From contig CABURU010000002.1 in assembly GCA_902494085.1 (NCBI GenBank), forward strand, positions 1-64,000: DNA of 64,000 nucleotides, in the 5' to 3' direction. This document shows, piece by piece, positions 9,584 through 19,302 of the stretch. The notes beneath the pieces are model-generated. The model saw nothing but the letters and a program-made list of their open reading frames with translations. It did not search any database and was not told the DNA's origin. Numbering within the stretch: the stretch's first letter is position 1; the number at the start of each line of letters is the position of its first letter. The stretch comes from an uncultured Collinsella sp. (lineage in GTDB: Bacteria; Actinomycetota; Coriobacteriia; Coriobacteriales; Coriobacteriaceae). A program made the translations under genes and the position numbers.

Positions 9584-10103
9584 TGCCTATGGGCTATTCT
9601 CTCTAAAAGTTTTCGCAACGTATGTCTTCGCATTGAGAATTGAGTTTGAGTGAGCTTCGCTAGGATGCGTCGCGCGTATGTGCAGTGACGACCAAGAGAC
9701 CCGGTCCGCAAGGGCAGATATGTTCCTGGCTTTTGCCATTCTCGCTAAAGATCGGTAAAATTTTAATTTAGTCGCGATATAAATCGGGGTAAATGGACCT
9801 CCAACGTCTGGACGGAGGATTGTCACAGCATTTACAGCGCCATACGACTACCTGGGGGTTTGGCATCCCTTTCTCGGTCTTCATAAAGAAAATATTAGAT
9901 CGCCCCCCAGCAACGAATCACTCGAGTTTAGGAATTTCGTTGCTGGGGGGCGATCTACATAGCGGCTTGCGCTTCGCTCGTATTAGCTTGATTGGGAAAC
10001 GGAATTACACGAGCAGCTTTGTAGATATCAGCCAAGTGAATTCATAAGAGATAAGTGCTCGCCTATTTCCTACGGGCGGAGGATGCATGAGAGATACCCC
10101 TAA
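9584..10103. other. Gene-poor spacer between the transglutaminase-like gene and the polysaccharide operon
   Basis: No coding frame here has credible composition or a start site. The only structure I can support is the long hairpin at 9897-9956, listed separately. The DNA is AT-richer than the core genome. Confidence 0.5.
9897..9956 (-). terminator. 21-bp perfect inverted repeat, probable terminator of the polysaccharide operon
   Basis: The arms 9897-9917 and 9936-9956 match perfectly with an 18-nt loop. On the minus strand the hairpin lies about 150 bases beyond the last polysaccharide gene and is followed by an AT-rich stretch containing TTTT, consistent with rho-independent termination. 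The unusually long stem and large loop leave open a repeat-element origin. Confidence 0.6.
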
Positions 10104-11191
10104 TTAAATTCCAAAGGCCGCTTTAATTATCGGCATCCTCTTTGAAACGCCGATTACTAAGGTAGAAACTATAATTGAACCACTCAGAGTAAAAAGAAAC
10201 AACAACGGGCGATTTACGTTACTCGCATGCAGATCTGGATTTGATTGTCCGCAGATTCCGTAGACAAACACGACAACGAAATACATATGCACAAGGTAAA
10301 TAATTGTGCTCATACGGCGCGCTAGCGCACAGGAATTCAAGTTCACGCCGTACCTGCGGACTGATAGTAAAAACAAACCAATGCTTGCAATTGCGCAGAA
10401 TGGCAGATGCGCGTCGTTGCTCACCAAATATGTGCCAGCGAGCCCAAACGCAACAGCTGCAAATTCAAGTAACAATGGGACTCTGTTCAGTTGATCCCAT
10501 TTCAAACCAAGTGCTGCACCCACAGCAATATAGAAAAACCCTTCAAACAGACCGTTGCGAGAACTGCCGAACACGCGACAATAAATCCTAATCGGAACCG
10601 CTAAATACACCGGAGCGCCATCCCAGCCCTGCACGTAAGTAATACCGTAGCCAAGGAGTAATAAGATTAGGGAAAATGGAATTATGTGCTTAAACCGCCA
10701 CCCCCCCTATGAAGGCAAATAAAGACAAGCGTGAAACCAACGATGCTCGCCAGCAAATACCATAAAGGCCACGAATAATAATTCTCCCCTACGAACAAAG
10801 TTCCCCGGATGAAGGATAAAGAACCATGAAGAAGGTTTTTACCGAGAAGCACATTGCCGAAGATGGTGAGGGGAAGATAGAGAAGAGTCCATATCAAATA
10901 CAAGCGCAATAATTTAATAATGGTATTGCGGACGCGTTCAGTGCCAGCGGAAATAACAACGCCAAAGGATGCATAGTTAAGATCTCGAAAACAAAGAAAG
11001 CCGGACGCGAGAAAAAAGAGAGGTACGGCCAGCACATCAATCCCTTCAATCAGGGTTTCTGCAAAATAAAAGCACTTCAATGGCCTTGTGTGAATCTCAA
11101 CTACAAGCAAGGCCAAAAAGAACTTCATGAGATCCAAATTTGGATAGTTAACCTTAGCTGTTTTATGAGTCGAAGCCACAGTTATATCCAT
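10104..11191 (-). pseudogene. Acyltransferase-3 family membrane protein, frameshifted at a G7 tract
   Basis: The N-terminal part (ATG 11191, preceded by AAGGAAG) begins with the acyltransferase-3 signature: a YPNLDLMKFFLALLVVEIH helix, then VPLFFLASGFL. It stops at 10682. The neighbouring frame continues through further membrane helices to 10104 (FKHIIPFSLILLLLGYG, then the frame starting QGWDGAPVYL). The frames meet at a run of seven G on the coding strand near 10712-10718, and one extra base would restore a ~360-residue polytopic enzyme. The family O-acetylates or otherwise acylates surface glycans. As the last gene of the operon it could modify the exported polysaccharide. A G-tract in a surface-glycan gene suits phase variation, but a sequencing error would look the same. 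Confidence 0.7.
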
Positions 11192-11519
11192 TCTTCCTTA
11201 ATTAAATTAATTATTCGGATATTTCTTGTACCTAAGACAAAGCAATTTTCGGGGCACGACTTAACGGGCTTGCTGTTGATTAAAAAAGAAACTCGCTTAA
11301 ACTTCTTACTCAAACCAAATGGGTGCTTTCGAGAAATTGGCAGAACGCTTGATGTGAAGTTAGCCGTATTGCGCACCTATCATGAATCGCAAATCTTATT
11401 CTGTACAGTCGCAAACTTGACCCTAGTTTAAGGCTGGTTAATAAAGTTATTTGAATACCGGCTAATGCTTTGAGTTATGTACCTCAACGATAGGCAAATC
11501 ACAACGAGGCGAGATGCGG
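11192..11519. other. AT-rich spacer inside the polysaccharide operon
   Basis: The 328 bases between the acyltransferase and flippase genes contain no credible gene. The stretch is distinctly AT-rich. It may be the remnant of a lost gene or hold an internal promoter, but I see no clear motif. Confidence 0.4.
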
Positions 11520-12950
11520 CTACCGTCTGTTCCGCGTGAGCTTTCCCTTCCAGTTGCGAATGCCTTCAACAACGATACCACGGTAAGTCATATTCAATTT
11601 ATTGCAAAGATACATAGGCCACTTCCAATTGTTGTAAACAATTTGGGAGAAGGCCTGACCCAGAACAATTCCCCAAGCGCCCATATCGAAGACACCGCAC
11701 ATAAGGCAAACAAGCACGGTGCCGAGTGCCGCCGCAGCGATGTAACCACACATATACGGTATTTCATTCATGCTTATTATGTAATTGCAGAAGATTGAAT
11801 GCTGCTGAAGCAGCGCGAGGTAGAGACACATGCCCAGAAATAGACCGTAATCAACGGAAACGTTGGGCTTAAAGAGGGGTAGCAGGGGAAGAACGAAAAT
11901 GTAAACACCAGCAGTCCCGATAGCGAACAGACCCCAGTAACCTACGATGCCTGTGGAGACATATTCTCTCTGCCTCTCCATGTCTCCCCCTGCGAAAGCA
12001 GATTGCATCGCCGGAAAGAAAGACTTTGGATACGTTGATGCAAAATTATAAATGGCGTTTGCAAACTGAAGAAGGATTGAATATGTACCCGTCTCGGCTA
12101 GCCCAAGAAAAATCGAACTTAGAATGCTCATGGCTTGGGTCGAGGCGTATACCGCAAGTTGCACGAGGCCGTCTCGCCATGCTACATGGAAAATAGTAAG
12201 GAAAATTTCTCGGATCGACGATGCCTCTACCGGCATCGTGTCTGAATGTCTCCCCTTCTCGATCTCCTTATGCTTCCTGAGCATGACTACAGCTGAAAGC
12301 CTAAGCAGTATAGCGTTAGCAAGATATCCGATTGCTGCGCCAACAAGACCGTAACCCAATAGCAGCAGTATGGCGCTAACGGATAGCTGAGCCGCTCTTC
12401 CGATAACGACTGCCTTATTCTCGCCAGCTATATCGCCGTATCCGCGAAGAACAGTAATCGACCATAGAAAATAAAGGTTAAGAAACACTGATGCGCAAAA
12501 TAGACCCCAGGAGACCCAAATATCGAATGAACCCATTCCAGAAGCCACAAACGATATGTACAGAGAGCCTATCGTCGAGAGCAGAGCTAAAACTACAACA
12601 GCGAGGATTGCATATATAACTTTTGAAGCCTTTATTACAGTGTTCAGGAGATGCCAATCGATACCCTCTTGAACTGATTTTATGTCGCAGCCTTCAATGG
12701 ATAGATGTCGTGCTCCGCTAATCACATAGACTATGTTTCGAGCAAAAGTTGGGTTGAAGCCAAACTCAAATAGCATGGCAAAGTTGGATAATGCTACATA
12801 TACATACCAAAGGCCAAGTTCAGAGCTAGAAAGGAAATGCATGAGCAGCGGGAGAAGCACGAAGCCGCTCGCCATCGAAACAATCGTTCCAATATAATTC
12901 CAAACAATGTCCGACTTGCGGGTATTGATGCTAGACACAATTGTTACCAA
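11520..12950 (-). CDS. Wzx-like polysaccharide flippase
   Basis: The 476-residue integral membrane protein has about 12 hydrophobic segments spread along its length and opens with the MATE/PST-type start: a short charged N-terminus, then a helix containing GTIVSMASGFVLLPLLMHFLSS and a GLWYVYVALSNF segment. Such proteins flip undecaprenyl-linked repeat units across the membrane. The start is a TTG at 12950 or a GTG at 12938, both overlapping the end of the Wzy-like gene. The overlap implies translational coupling of polymerase and flippase, the usual Wzx/Wzy pairing. The gene has low GC like its neighbours, as is common for exchanged capsule genes. Confidence 0.85.
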   Translation of the reverse strand: MVTIVSSINTRKSDIVWNYIGTIVSMASGFVLLPLLMHFLSSSELGLWYVYVALSNFAMLFEFGFNPTFARNIVYVISGARHLSIEGCDIKSVQEGIDWHLLNTVIKASKVIYAILAVVVLALLSTIGSLYISFVASGMGSFDIWVSWGLFCASVFLNLYFLWSITVLRGYGDIAGENKAVVIGRAAQLSVSAILLLLGYGLVGAAIGYLANAILLRLSAVVMLRKHKEIEKGRHSDTMPVEASSIREIFLTIFHVAWRDGLVQLAVYASTQAMSILSSIFLGLAETGTYSILLQFANAIYNFASTYPKSFFPAMQSAFAGGDMERQREYVSTGIVGYWGLFAIGTAGVYIFVLPLLPLFKPNVSVDYGLFLGMCLYLALLQQHSIFCNYIISMNEIPYMCGYIAAAALGTVLVCLMCGVFDMGAWGIVLGQAFSQIVYNNWKWPMYLCNKLNMTYRGIVVEGIRNWKGKLTRNRR

Positions 12951-14130
12951 TCTCGAAATATGAATATGAACGGCCCGTCTCTGATGACTTTTCGCTCATA
13001 AAAACGTTTGTATAGAGTAGTTCAGCTCCAACAGCGAATAAGAAATAATTGCATTCGAAATGGATACCAAGCGTTTCACACAGTCCATAAATGCTCATCA
13101 GGACAAGCCCGAAGAAGATTGAATTCCACCAACCTTGACGTACAGCCTTGATTAAGATAGCGATATAGCCGAACAAAAAACAGAATGCTGGTATCAAGCC
13201 AAACCTAAGCAATAGATGGCACCAAGCGTTGTCCACAACAAATGCAGACGGAACACCATTCTCCCAATAGATTGGTGGTAGGCCGGAGAAATCTGATCCA
13301 AACAAAGTAATCGGCTGCATTTCGAAATAACCATTTGCAAGCCTCAGCCTACCAGAAAGCAGTTTATTAAGTTCAAATTGAATAGGATTGGAAGGATCAT
13401 AGGCAATCATTAAGTATGCACTTACGATAATAACTATAAATACAGCCACAAGGAAATAGGTTAATACCTTTTTACGCAATCTGTCTGTTCTCACAAAGAA
13501 AAAAATGGTCAAGAATATTGCCAGTAAAACTAAGAGGAGTGCAGAAGTTCGTGAGTCGGCAAAAGTTAAATTGATTAAAATAGAAACAGCAATTAAACCG
13601 AAATCGGGTATAGGATTCTTGCCGAAGCGAAGCGCGGAAAAAGCAACGCACGCATTAAAGAGATATAGGCCTAATGCATTCGGATGGTTAAATCCCAGGG
13701 CATATCGAGTGATTCCACCGCGAACAAATACTTTATTCTCGATAACTCCGAAACCGGCAGATAATATTGTGATAATAAGAGTGGCAAAGGATACGGTTAA
13801 TGCAATTTTTGCAAGGGGTCGGATCCTTACGTTGTTTGCACAGACTATAAATATAGAAGCCCAAAATAACGAGCTTTCACCCGATTGACGCCAGGAAATG
13901 AAGCTTATAAGAACAATTGCTAACGAGAATGCCCAGCATTTAAATGATGCTCTCTGCATGATGTATTTCGAGATGAGAGAGAATACTATGAGAGCCTGAG
14001 TAAGTGAAGTAAATTCATCTATTGGGATGAAAAGAATCTCAGTAAATGTCGTACGTTCGATTGCGCATTGAATAGAGAAGATGGCAAATGCAAAGTAATA
14101 TAGAGCTTCATCGACCTTTAACCTTGACAA
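12931..14130 (-). CDS. Wzy-like polysaccharide polymerase
   Basis: The 399-residue polytopic protein has roughly 10-11 hydrophobic segments and a large polar loop around residues 245-290 (...NGYFEMQPITLFGSDFSGLPP...), the architecture of O-antigen/capsule repeat-unit polymerases, which share little sequence identity. It also has the NHPNALGLYLF motif seen in O-antigen ligase/polymerase proteins. The start is TTG 14130, with AGGTGAT a few bases upstream. It overlaps the flippase gene by about 20 bases. It would polymerise lipid-linked repeat units on the outer face of the membrane. Confidence 0.8.
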   Translation of the reverse strand: MSRLKVDEALYYFAFAIFSIQCAIERTTFTEILFIPIDEFTSLTQALIVFSLISKYIMQRASFKCWAFSLAIVLISFISWRQSGESSLFWASIFIVCANNVRIRPLAKIALTVSFATLIITILSAGFGVIENKVFVRGGITRYALGFNHPNALGLYLFNACVAFSALRFGKNPIPDFGLIAVSILINLTFADSRTSALLLVLLAIFLTIFFFVRTDRLRKKVLTYFLVAVFIVIIVSAYLMIAYDPSNPIQFELNKLLSGRLRLANGYFEMQPITLFGSDFSGLPPIYWENGVPSAFVVDNAWCHLLLRFGLIPAFCFLFGYIAILIKAVRQGWWNSIFFGLVLMSIYGLCETLGIHFECNYFLFAVGAELLYTNVFMSEKSSETGRSYSYFEIGNNCV

Positions 14131-14250
14131 TCTAAATCACCTGTTTCAAAAAGAACTGCTCAAATTACAGTCCGGCATAATATGCAATGCAAAATTATTT
14201 AATTTGCCGCTTAGTTCTAATGCAAGAAGGTCTAAGGATGATGATGTATC

Positions 14251-15360
14251 CTAGTCACCGAATCCGGGCTTGGAGCCTTCGAAATATTCCGCAAGTTTTA
14301 ATGACTCTTTATTGATATCGAATCTATTTATTAAATTTGGTTTGAGGCAAAAGGAAGAACGATCAAAGGCACAGAGCGTGTCAGCCCACAAAGAGGGGTT
14401 TTCTGGAGGTAGAAAACAAACTGAGTCTGAGACGGCAACAGCTCGAGGCACCTGATCAGAAATCACACAGGGCAATCCATTTGCTTGCGCCTCGACCGCA
14501 GCCATGCCGAGCCCTTCGAATACCGAGGGAAAAGCAAACACGTCAAATGCGGACAGAAGAGAGGCTACATCCATGCGAGGCCCCGTAAGAACCAAATGGC
14601 TTTCGACACCAAGAGATCGCGCCTCTTCCATGATCAATTCTTTTGAGGGGCCCTCACCCACTAGCACCAGCATTGCATTAGCTCTAAATTTAATAATTTC
14701 GGGTAAAGAACGAACCAACAATATCTGATTCTTCACTGATGAAAGCCGTCCAACATGGCCGATGACGAAACTATCCCTTAAACCAAGTTCAGCTCGAACT
14801 GAAAGACGGTTTGTTTCCTGATATGAAAATAAGGAAACATCAAAAGCATTATTTAAAATGTCAAAAGTATGACCAGGGAACGCGTATTCCCCAGCCTCCT
14901 GGGAACAGGCGAGTAAAACATTGCTTAAATTCGCAACATGTTTTCTAAGTGCCCAGGTGGAAAACCTTTTCGCTGGCCCGCCCAGTGCTTGTGAACAATG
15001 ATAATGACAAATCCTAACAGGAATATTTGCCTTAGCCGCAAGCTCAATTGTTTCAATATTCCAATAAGAGTTTGCATTATGCCAAAAAGCACAGTATTCA
15101 GTTCCATGCCCGTAAAATAAGCGGCGAAGTCGGGTTATATGTTCAATGGGATTTTCTTTCCACCCCGGTATATTGATGATTCTATTGTCTCCCATTGAGT
15201 ACTCGACTTGTTGATATGGTCTTGAGCTAATAGTGTCGAAAGCATATTTTTCAGACAAAGCGCCAATATAGCGGCTCACTACGGTCTCAGTACCACCAAA
15301 ACGTGTCCCAACTCCTGAAACTAAAACACGAGGTTTATTGGATTTCATAGTGCTTATCAT
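14251..15360 (-). CDS. Glycosyltransferase, GT4-type
   Basis: About 369 residues from ATG 15360 (ATG 15348 is an alternative; the open frame back to GTG 15423 lacks homology). The N-terminal fold begins KPRVLVSGVGTRFGGTETVVSRY, the donor-side GG loop of GT-B enzymes. The C-terminal half has IGHVGRLSSVKNQ, LVLVGEGP and the nucleotide-sugar-binding motif AFPSVFEGLGMAAVEAQANGLPCV, with the E-x7-E pair. It should add one sugar to the lipid-linked repeat unit at the cytoplasmic face. Donor and acceptor cannot be read from the sequence. Confidence 0.85.
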   Translation of the reverse strand: MISTMKSNKPRVLVSGVGTRFGGTETVVSRYIGALSEKYAFDTISSRPYQQVEYSMGDNRIINIPGWKENPIEHITRLRRLFYGHGTEYCAFWHNANSYWNIETIELAAKANIPVRICHYHCSQALGGPAKRFSTWALRKHVANLSNVLLACSQEAGEYAFPGHTFDILNNAFDVSLFSYQETNRLSVRAELGLRDSFVIGHVGRLSSVKNQILLVRSLPEIIKFRANAMLVLVGEGPSKELIMEEARSLGVESHLVLTGPRMDVASLLSAFDVFAFPSVFEGLGMAAVEAQANGLPCVISDQVPRAVAVSDSVCFLPPENPSLWADTLCAFDRSSFCLKPNLINRFDINKESLKLAEYFEGSKPGFGD

Positions 15361-15458
15361 TAAGATCCCAATTTTAAACAATACCGGGTTCCGGACACTA
15401 ATGGCGTCCGGAACCGAAAACACAGCTGGAACTGTTATAAATAGTTAAATTAGATTAG

Positions 15459-16526
15459 CTAACAATTGCTGTTACTATCAGCTAAAAAACCAATCAATCT
15501 GCGGTAAGATTCTTCTAAATTAACTTTCGGTTCCCAACCAAGCGCGCGAAGTTTGTTCGAGCGCAGCGTCATCTTCGTAGGTGCAGCGTATCCGAACTGT
15601 GAGGAGTCTTTTCCTTCGATTACAACGCTACAATGGTCACCTCCGAATCTTTCTGCCACCATCTCTGCCATGCCGCGGATCGTTGAGTGGCATGCCTCAT
15701 TCGCAATGTTGTAGGTCTCCCCAGAGATGCCCTTGGATAAGAGCAAAAGAATAGCTGAGAGAGCGTCGGTCGAATACACGTAATTGCCTTCGCTCATCCC
15801 GTCCGTATGGAGCACGATTGGCTCACCAGCCATGGCACTCGAGGCAAACTGTTTGAAGACGCGACCTTCGGTCGGCAGAATCCCCGCTCCGAAGGTCTGG
15901 GCGAGTCGCCCAGCCACGGCGTTGATGCCAAATTGCTTTGCATAAGCAAGACACATCAGTTCTCCGAGCCGCTTGCCCTCGGGGTAGCAAGATCGTACCG
16001 AGCCCATATCGATAGCACCCATCGTACCCTCGTATACGTCCACGGCATCGTCAAAGCTACCACAGGCCTCCATGGAGGATAAGAAGAGTACTTTCGACTT
16101 CGAATTCATGCATGCACTTTCGAGTGCCCATCTCGTGCCGTTGATCATAATGTTAATTACGTCTGCAGGACGCTCAACCATAACCTTCGAAGTGGTAATG
16201 GCGGCAGTGTGGACAAGACAGTCGAAGTCTATGCTGAGAGCCGCACAAGGCTCGGAGAAATCAACTACTGCGACAGTAACATCCTCCCTAGCGGCAATTC
16301 CGGGCATGATGACGTCGAGTTTAGCGGCGTTACGAACACACAAGATTAGTCTCGTGCCCAATCCTAGCTTGTCGTTGGCCCAAATAACGAGACGAGCGAG
16401 CAGGGACCCCAAGAACCCTGTGGCGCCGGAGACGGCAAGGACTTTACCCGATAAGGTGGCGATCAGCTCACGATCTATTCCTGCGAAGTCTGCCTCAAGG
16501 GTGTTGTTTATCCCGTATGCACCCAT
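15459..16526 (-). CDS. NAD(P)-dependent nucleotide-sugar epimerase/dehydratase family (extended SDR)
   Basis: The 355-residue protein has a Rossmann fold. The cofactor loop GATGFLG lies at about residues 34-40, the catalytic Ser is in FLSSMEACGS, and the YPEGK sequence supplies the Tyr-x3-Lys pair. It overlaps the stop of the cytidylyltransferase by one base (TAATG), so the two are translationally coupled. SDR enzymes next to IspD/TarI-like and LicD genes recur in gut-bacterial capsule loci and probably modify a CDP-linked alditol or sugar. The exact reaction is inferred from context, not shown. Confidence 0.75.
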   Translation of the reverse strand: MGAYGINNTLEADFAGIDRELIATLSGKVLAVSGATGFLGSLLARLVIWANDKLGLGTRLILCVRNAAKLDVIMPGIAAREDVTVAVVDFSEPCAALSIDFDCLVHTAAITTSKVMVERPADVINIMINGTRWALESACMNSKSKVLFLSSMEACGSFDDAVDVYEGTMGAIDMGSVRSCYPEGKRLGELMCLAYAKQFGINAVAGRLAQTFGAGILPTEGRVFKQFASSAMAGEPIVLHTDGMSEGNYVYSTDALSAILLLLSKGISGETYNIANEACHSTIRGMAEMVAERFGGDHCSVVIEGKDSSQFGYAAPTKMTLRSNKLRALGWEPKVNLEESYRRLIGFLADSNSNC

Positions 16527-17278
16527 TATTCATCTTCCCCCTCTGCATATAGCTGGTTGTTCTCGCGTGAATCAAGGATGGAGCGCATCGAATAGTAGTC
16601 GTCTTGAGTGGTTATCTTTATGTTCTCATCGGGCCCAACGATTAGGTGTAAGTCATTTCCCTGCGCTTTCATCATTGTTGCAGAGTCGATGCAGCCAGTT
16701 TCGCCCGCGTCAAGTGCCATTTTATGTGCGGCCAGGATGTCGCTCAACCAGAATCCCTGCGGGGCACGAGCCAGCAACACGTTCTCACGTGGGACGATCT
16801 CTACTCCGTCGTCGGCTTTAACCAAGATAGTCTCCTTCGCCTTAACGCATGTGATGGAGGAGCCAAACTCCTCCACCGAGGCCACGTTGCGCTCGATGGT
16901 GCCTGCATCGATGAGAGGACGAACGCCATCGTGAATGAGTACTACCGTCTTCTTCGGGTCGGATAGTTTCGCTGCGGACAAAAGGCCGTTGTGGATGGAG
17001 AGCTGACCCGTCTCGCCACCAGCGACAACGGCTCTTACCTTGTTCAGACTGAACTCGCTAATAATGCTTTGGCAGTAGTCGAGCCAGTTGGCATTGCACA
17101 CAACAACGACATTGTCGATGCAAGGTGTCTTCTCGAAGACGCCTATAGTCCACGCAATTATCGGCTTGCCATGTATGCGAAGGAACTGCTTCGGAAGGTC
17201 CTTCGAATGCATTCTCGTCCCGACACCGCCGGCGAATATTACGGCGGTCACTGAGGTATCTTTATTTTTCAGTATCAT
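16526..17278 (-). CDS. IspD/TarI-like cytidylyltransferase
   Basis: About 250 residues from ATG 17278, preceded by GGAG; an ATG at 17302 also exists. The N-terminal motif VIFAGGVGTRMHSKDLPKQF is the CTP-binding loop of IspD and TarI, followed by LIHDGVRPLI and, later, a RAPQGFW and IDSATMM region typical of the family. IspD makes CDP-methylerythritol for isoprenoids, while TarI/Bcs1 homologues in capsule or teichoic-acid loci make CDP-ribitol. Lying in a polysaccharide operon between an SDR gene and a LicD gene, this one is more likely to activate an alditol phosphate. A housekeeping IspD would usually be elsewhere. Confidence 0.8.
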   Translation of the reverse strand: MILKNKDTSVTAVIFAGGVGTRMHSKDLPKQFLRIHGKPIIAWTIGVFEKTPCIDNVVVVCNANWLDYCQSIISEFSLNKVRAVVAGGETGQLSIHNGLLSAAKLSDPKKTVVLIHDGVRPLIDAGTIERNVASVEEFGSSITCVKAKETILVKADDGVEIVPRENVLLARAPQGFWLSDILAAHKMALDAGETGCIDSATMMKAQGNDLHLIVGPDENIKITTQDDYYSMRSILDSRENNQLYAEGEDE

Positions 17279-18083
17279 TGGTTCTCCATGCCTTAATCTC
17301 ATGCGTTATGCGCTTGTCCTCGGGTGGCAGCTGCATATAGTCGCCGTAGAGACCCGAAAGATAAGCATCCCAGCAGGAAATCGCGTTAAGCTTCTGTCCC
17401 TCAAATTCGAGTTGAACAGTTTCTTCCCAGCCCGAGTAGGAGTATCGCTCGTCCGTTCCGTATAGACCCCATACTGTGCAGCCAACCCAAGGGGTGCTCC
17501 CGAAAACGCATCCCCTTCCCAGATCGTCCAGCTTGGAGAGCGAGCGGTCGAAAGCCCCTACAGCATTTGCAACAGGCACAAATAGTCGCTTAAAAGCGCG
17601 TTTCAGCCGTGTCTTTCCTTCCTTAGAGTCTGCTTTGCAGAACATGAGAATCCGTTGGAGCCTACCAGCTCGCTTGTATATGCGAGCAAGCTCTTTCTCG
17701 TCGGCGGGAAGCCCCTCGACGGGAGTAACGTCCATCCAGAGAAAGCCTTCCCCGTTCTCGTAATGGGCATCCACAGCGATATTGCGATTAATGTATTTCA
17801 GAAAAACCGGATGTCCCCAGTTGCCCGAATAAGGTTCAAGTGAACGGTTTATCGGCAAAGCCCCTGAGCGCGCAAGTGCGACCAGACTATCAAAATCGGG
17901 ACGTGGCATGGACACATCGATATCATCGTCCCAAGGGATGAATCCTTTATGACGCACCGCACCCAGCAGCGTGCCGCCAGCGAGCGAGTATCTAAGCCCC
18001 TCCCTCTTGCAGAGGTCCCCGAACTCGACAAGCATTGCGAGCTCCTCTGCCTTAACTTCGTTTGGGGTCAAATAATTAGGCAT
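17262..18083 (-). CDS. LicD-family phosphotransferase
   Basis: The 273-residue protein has the LicD hallmark LAGGTLLGAVRHKGFIPWDDDIDV at about residues 35-58, including the nucleotidyltransferase-fold DDDID acidic cluster. LicD proteins transfer phosphocholine or other phospho-alditols from CDP-linked donors to surface glycans. ATG 18083 has a strong AGGAGG-type site and overlaps the upstream GT4 gene by 8 bases. Downstream it overlaps the cytidylyltransferase that would make its donor. Which group is transferred is not evident; no choline kinase/transporter pair is present, so ribitol-, glycerol- or sugar-phosphate is as likely as choline. Confidence 0.85.
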   Translation of the reverse strand: MPNYLTPNEVKAEELAMLVEFGDLCKREGLRYSLAGGTLLGAVRHKGFIPWDDDIDVSMPRPDFDSLVALARSGALPINRSLEPYSGNWGHPVFLKYINRNIAVDAHYENGEGFLWMDVTPVEGLPADEKELARIYKRAGRLQRILMFCKADSKEGKTRLKRAFKRLFVPVANAVGAFDRSLSKLDDLGRGCVFGSTPWVGCTVWGLYGTDERYSYSGWEETVQLEFEGQKLNAISCWDAYLSGLYGDYMQLPPEDKRITHEIKAWRTNDTEK

Positions 18084-19242
18084 TTTTACCTCCTATTAGA
18101 ACTCCAGCAACTATTCGAGCAGTGTCATCGGCATCGAAGCCTGCCTCACGCACCGACGCAGCGTACGCAGGCCTGTCAACATCCATGTACGACATCTCGA
18201 CTGCCTTCTCAGCCCATGCTCGCTCACCGGCGGAAAGCGGCAGCAAGGCCTCGGCATCAGATACATGGGCCTCAGGAGGGAGAGCCTCGGAGCACACAAT
18301 GCGGCATCCCGCGCATTGAGCCTCAATGCACACAATGGCAAGACCTTCGAATAAGGAGGGCATAAGGAAGCAATCGAGGGCTGAGTAAACGGGGGCGGGA
18401 TCGGGAAGGTAGCCAGGCATGATCACTCTGTCATTGATACCGAGTTCCCGAATCAACGCTTTAACCTGACCCTTCATATCGCCGTCACCCACCATCAGGT
18501 AGTAAGCACCGGGCACGGCGCGTAAGACCTCGGCGAAAGTCCTTATCTGGAAAAGTGGATTTTTCGCCTCTGCGATGCGACCCACGCTGCCGAACAGCAC
18601 CGTGTCTTGTGGAATGCCGAAACGCGAGCGAATCTCGGTGCGAGCAGCAGGGTCGAAGGCAAAGCGCGAAGTGTCGATGCCGTTGTTCACGACCTCGAAG
18701 GGGCGGGCACCGAAGAGGTAATGCCCTGCGTCGGCGGAGCAGGCGAGGCGAACAGTGGCGCTACCGCCGAACGCGGCCCTGCCGAAGCTGTGCATGACGG
18801 CCTTGACGACAGCCTGCCCTGACCCGAAGGCCGAGTTGTGCGAGTGCACCACTCGCACAGGAACGCCGTGTTTCTGTGCGACCTCGGAATAAAGGAAGCC
18901 CATCCCGTTCATGGTGTTAACGTAGACGGCGTCGGGACGAATCTCGTTGATTAACGCACCGAAAGCAGCAGAGCCCTCGCAAAGGCGCTTCACCTGCCCG
19001 GGCTTGCTGTCGGGGAAAACTGTGAAACGATCAATCCCCAATGCCTCGAGTTCAGCATCTAGCGCAAGGTTCCAGTCCCAGCAGGAGAAAAGCGTAAAAT
19101 AGAACCCCTTACCCTGCCAACGTCGAAATATCGACATTAGGAACGTCTCAACACCGCCCTGTCCCCAAGCTTCAGAATAACAAAGGACATGAATTCCATC
19201 CGAACGATGGTTTGACGCGAGAATCCGTGAAAGATATTTCAT
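18076..19242 (-). CDS. Glycosyltransferase, GT4-type
   Basis: About 388 residues from ATG 19242, preceded by GGGGGC; TTG 19260 is less likely. Landmarks are EAWGQGGVETFLMS (N-terminal GG loop), VRVVHSHNS (acceptor-side His), FGSVGRIAEAKNP, LMVGDGD and PSLFEGLAIVCIEAQ with the E-x7-E pair. GT-B retaining fold, cytoplasmic. It overlaps licD by 8 bases. GC is higher than in the polymerase/flippase section, suggesting a different origin for this half of the operon. Confidence 0.85.
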   Translation of the reverse strand: MKYLSRILASNHRSDGIHVLCYSEAWGQGGVETFLMSIFRRWQGKGFYFTLFSCWDWNLALDAELEALGIDRFTVFPDSKPGQVKRLCEGSAAFGALINEIRPDAVYVNTMNGMGFLYSEVAQKHGVPVRVVHSHNSAFGSGQAVVKAVMHSFGRAAFGGSATVRLACSADAGHYLFGARPFEVVNNGIDTSRFAFDPAARTEIRSRFGIPQDTVLFGSVGRIAEAKNPLFQIRTFAEVLRAVPGAYYLMVGDGDMKGQVKALIRELGINDRVIMPGYLPDPAPVYSALDCFLMPSLFEGLAIVCIEAQCAGCRIVCSEALPPEAHVSDAEALLPLSAGERAWAEKAVEMSYMDVDRPAYAASVREAGFDADDTARIVAGVLIGGKNA

Positions 19243-19302
19243 AAATTGCCCCCAAGGCAAGAACGGCCCAAGGCATCTATGTAAAAGAAAATAAGATCCC
19301 TA

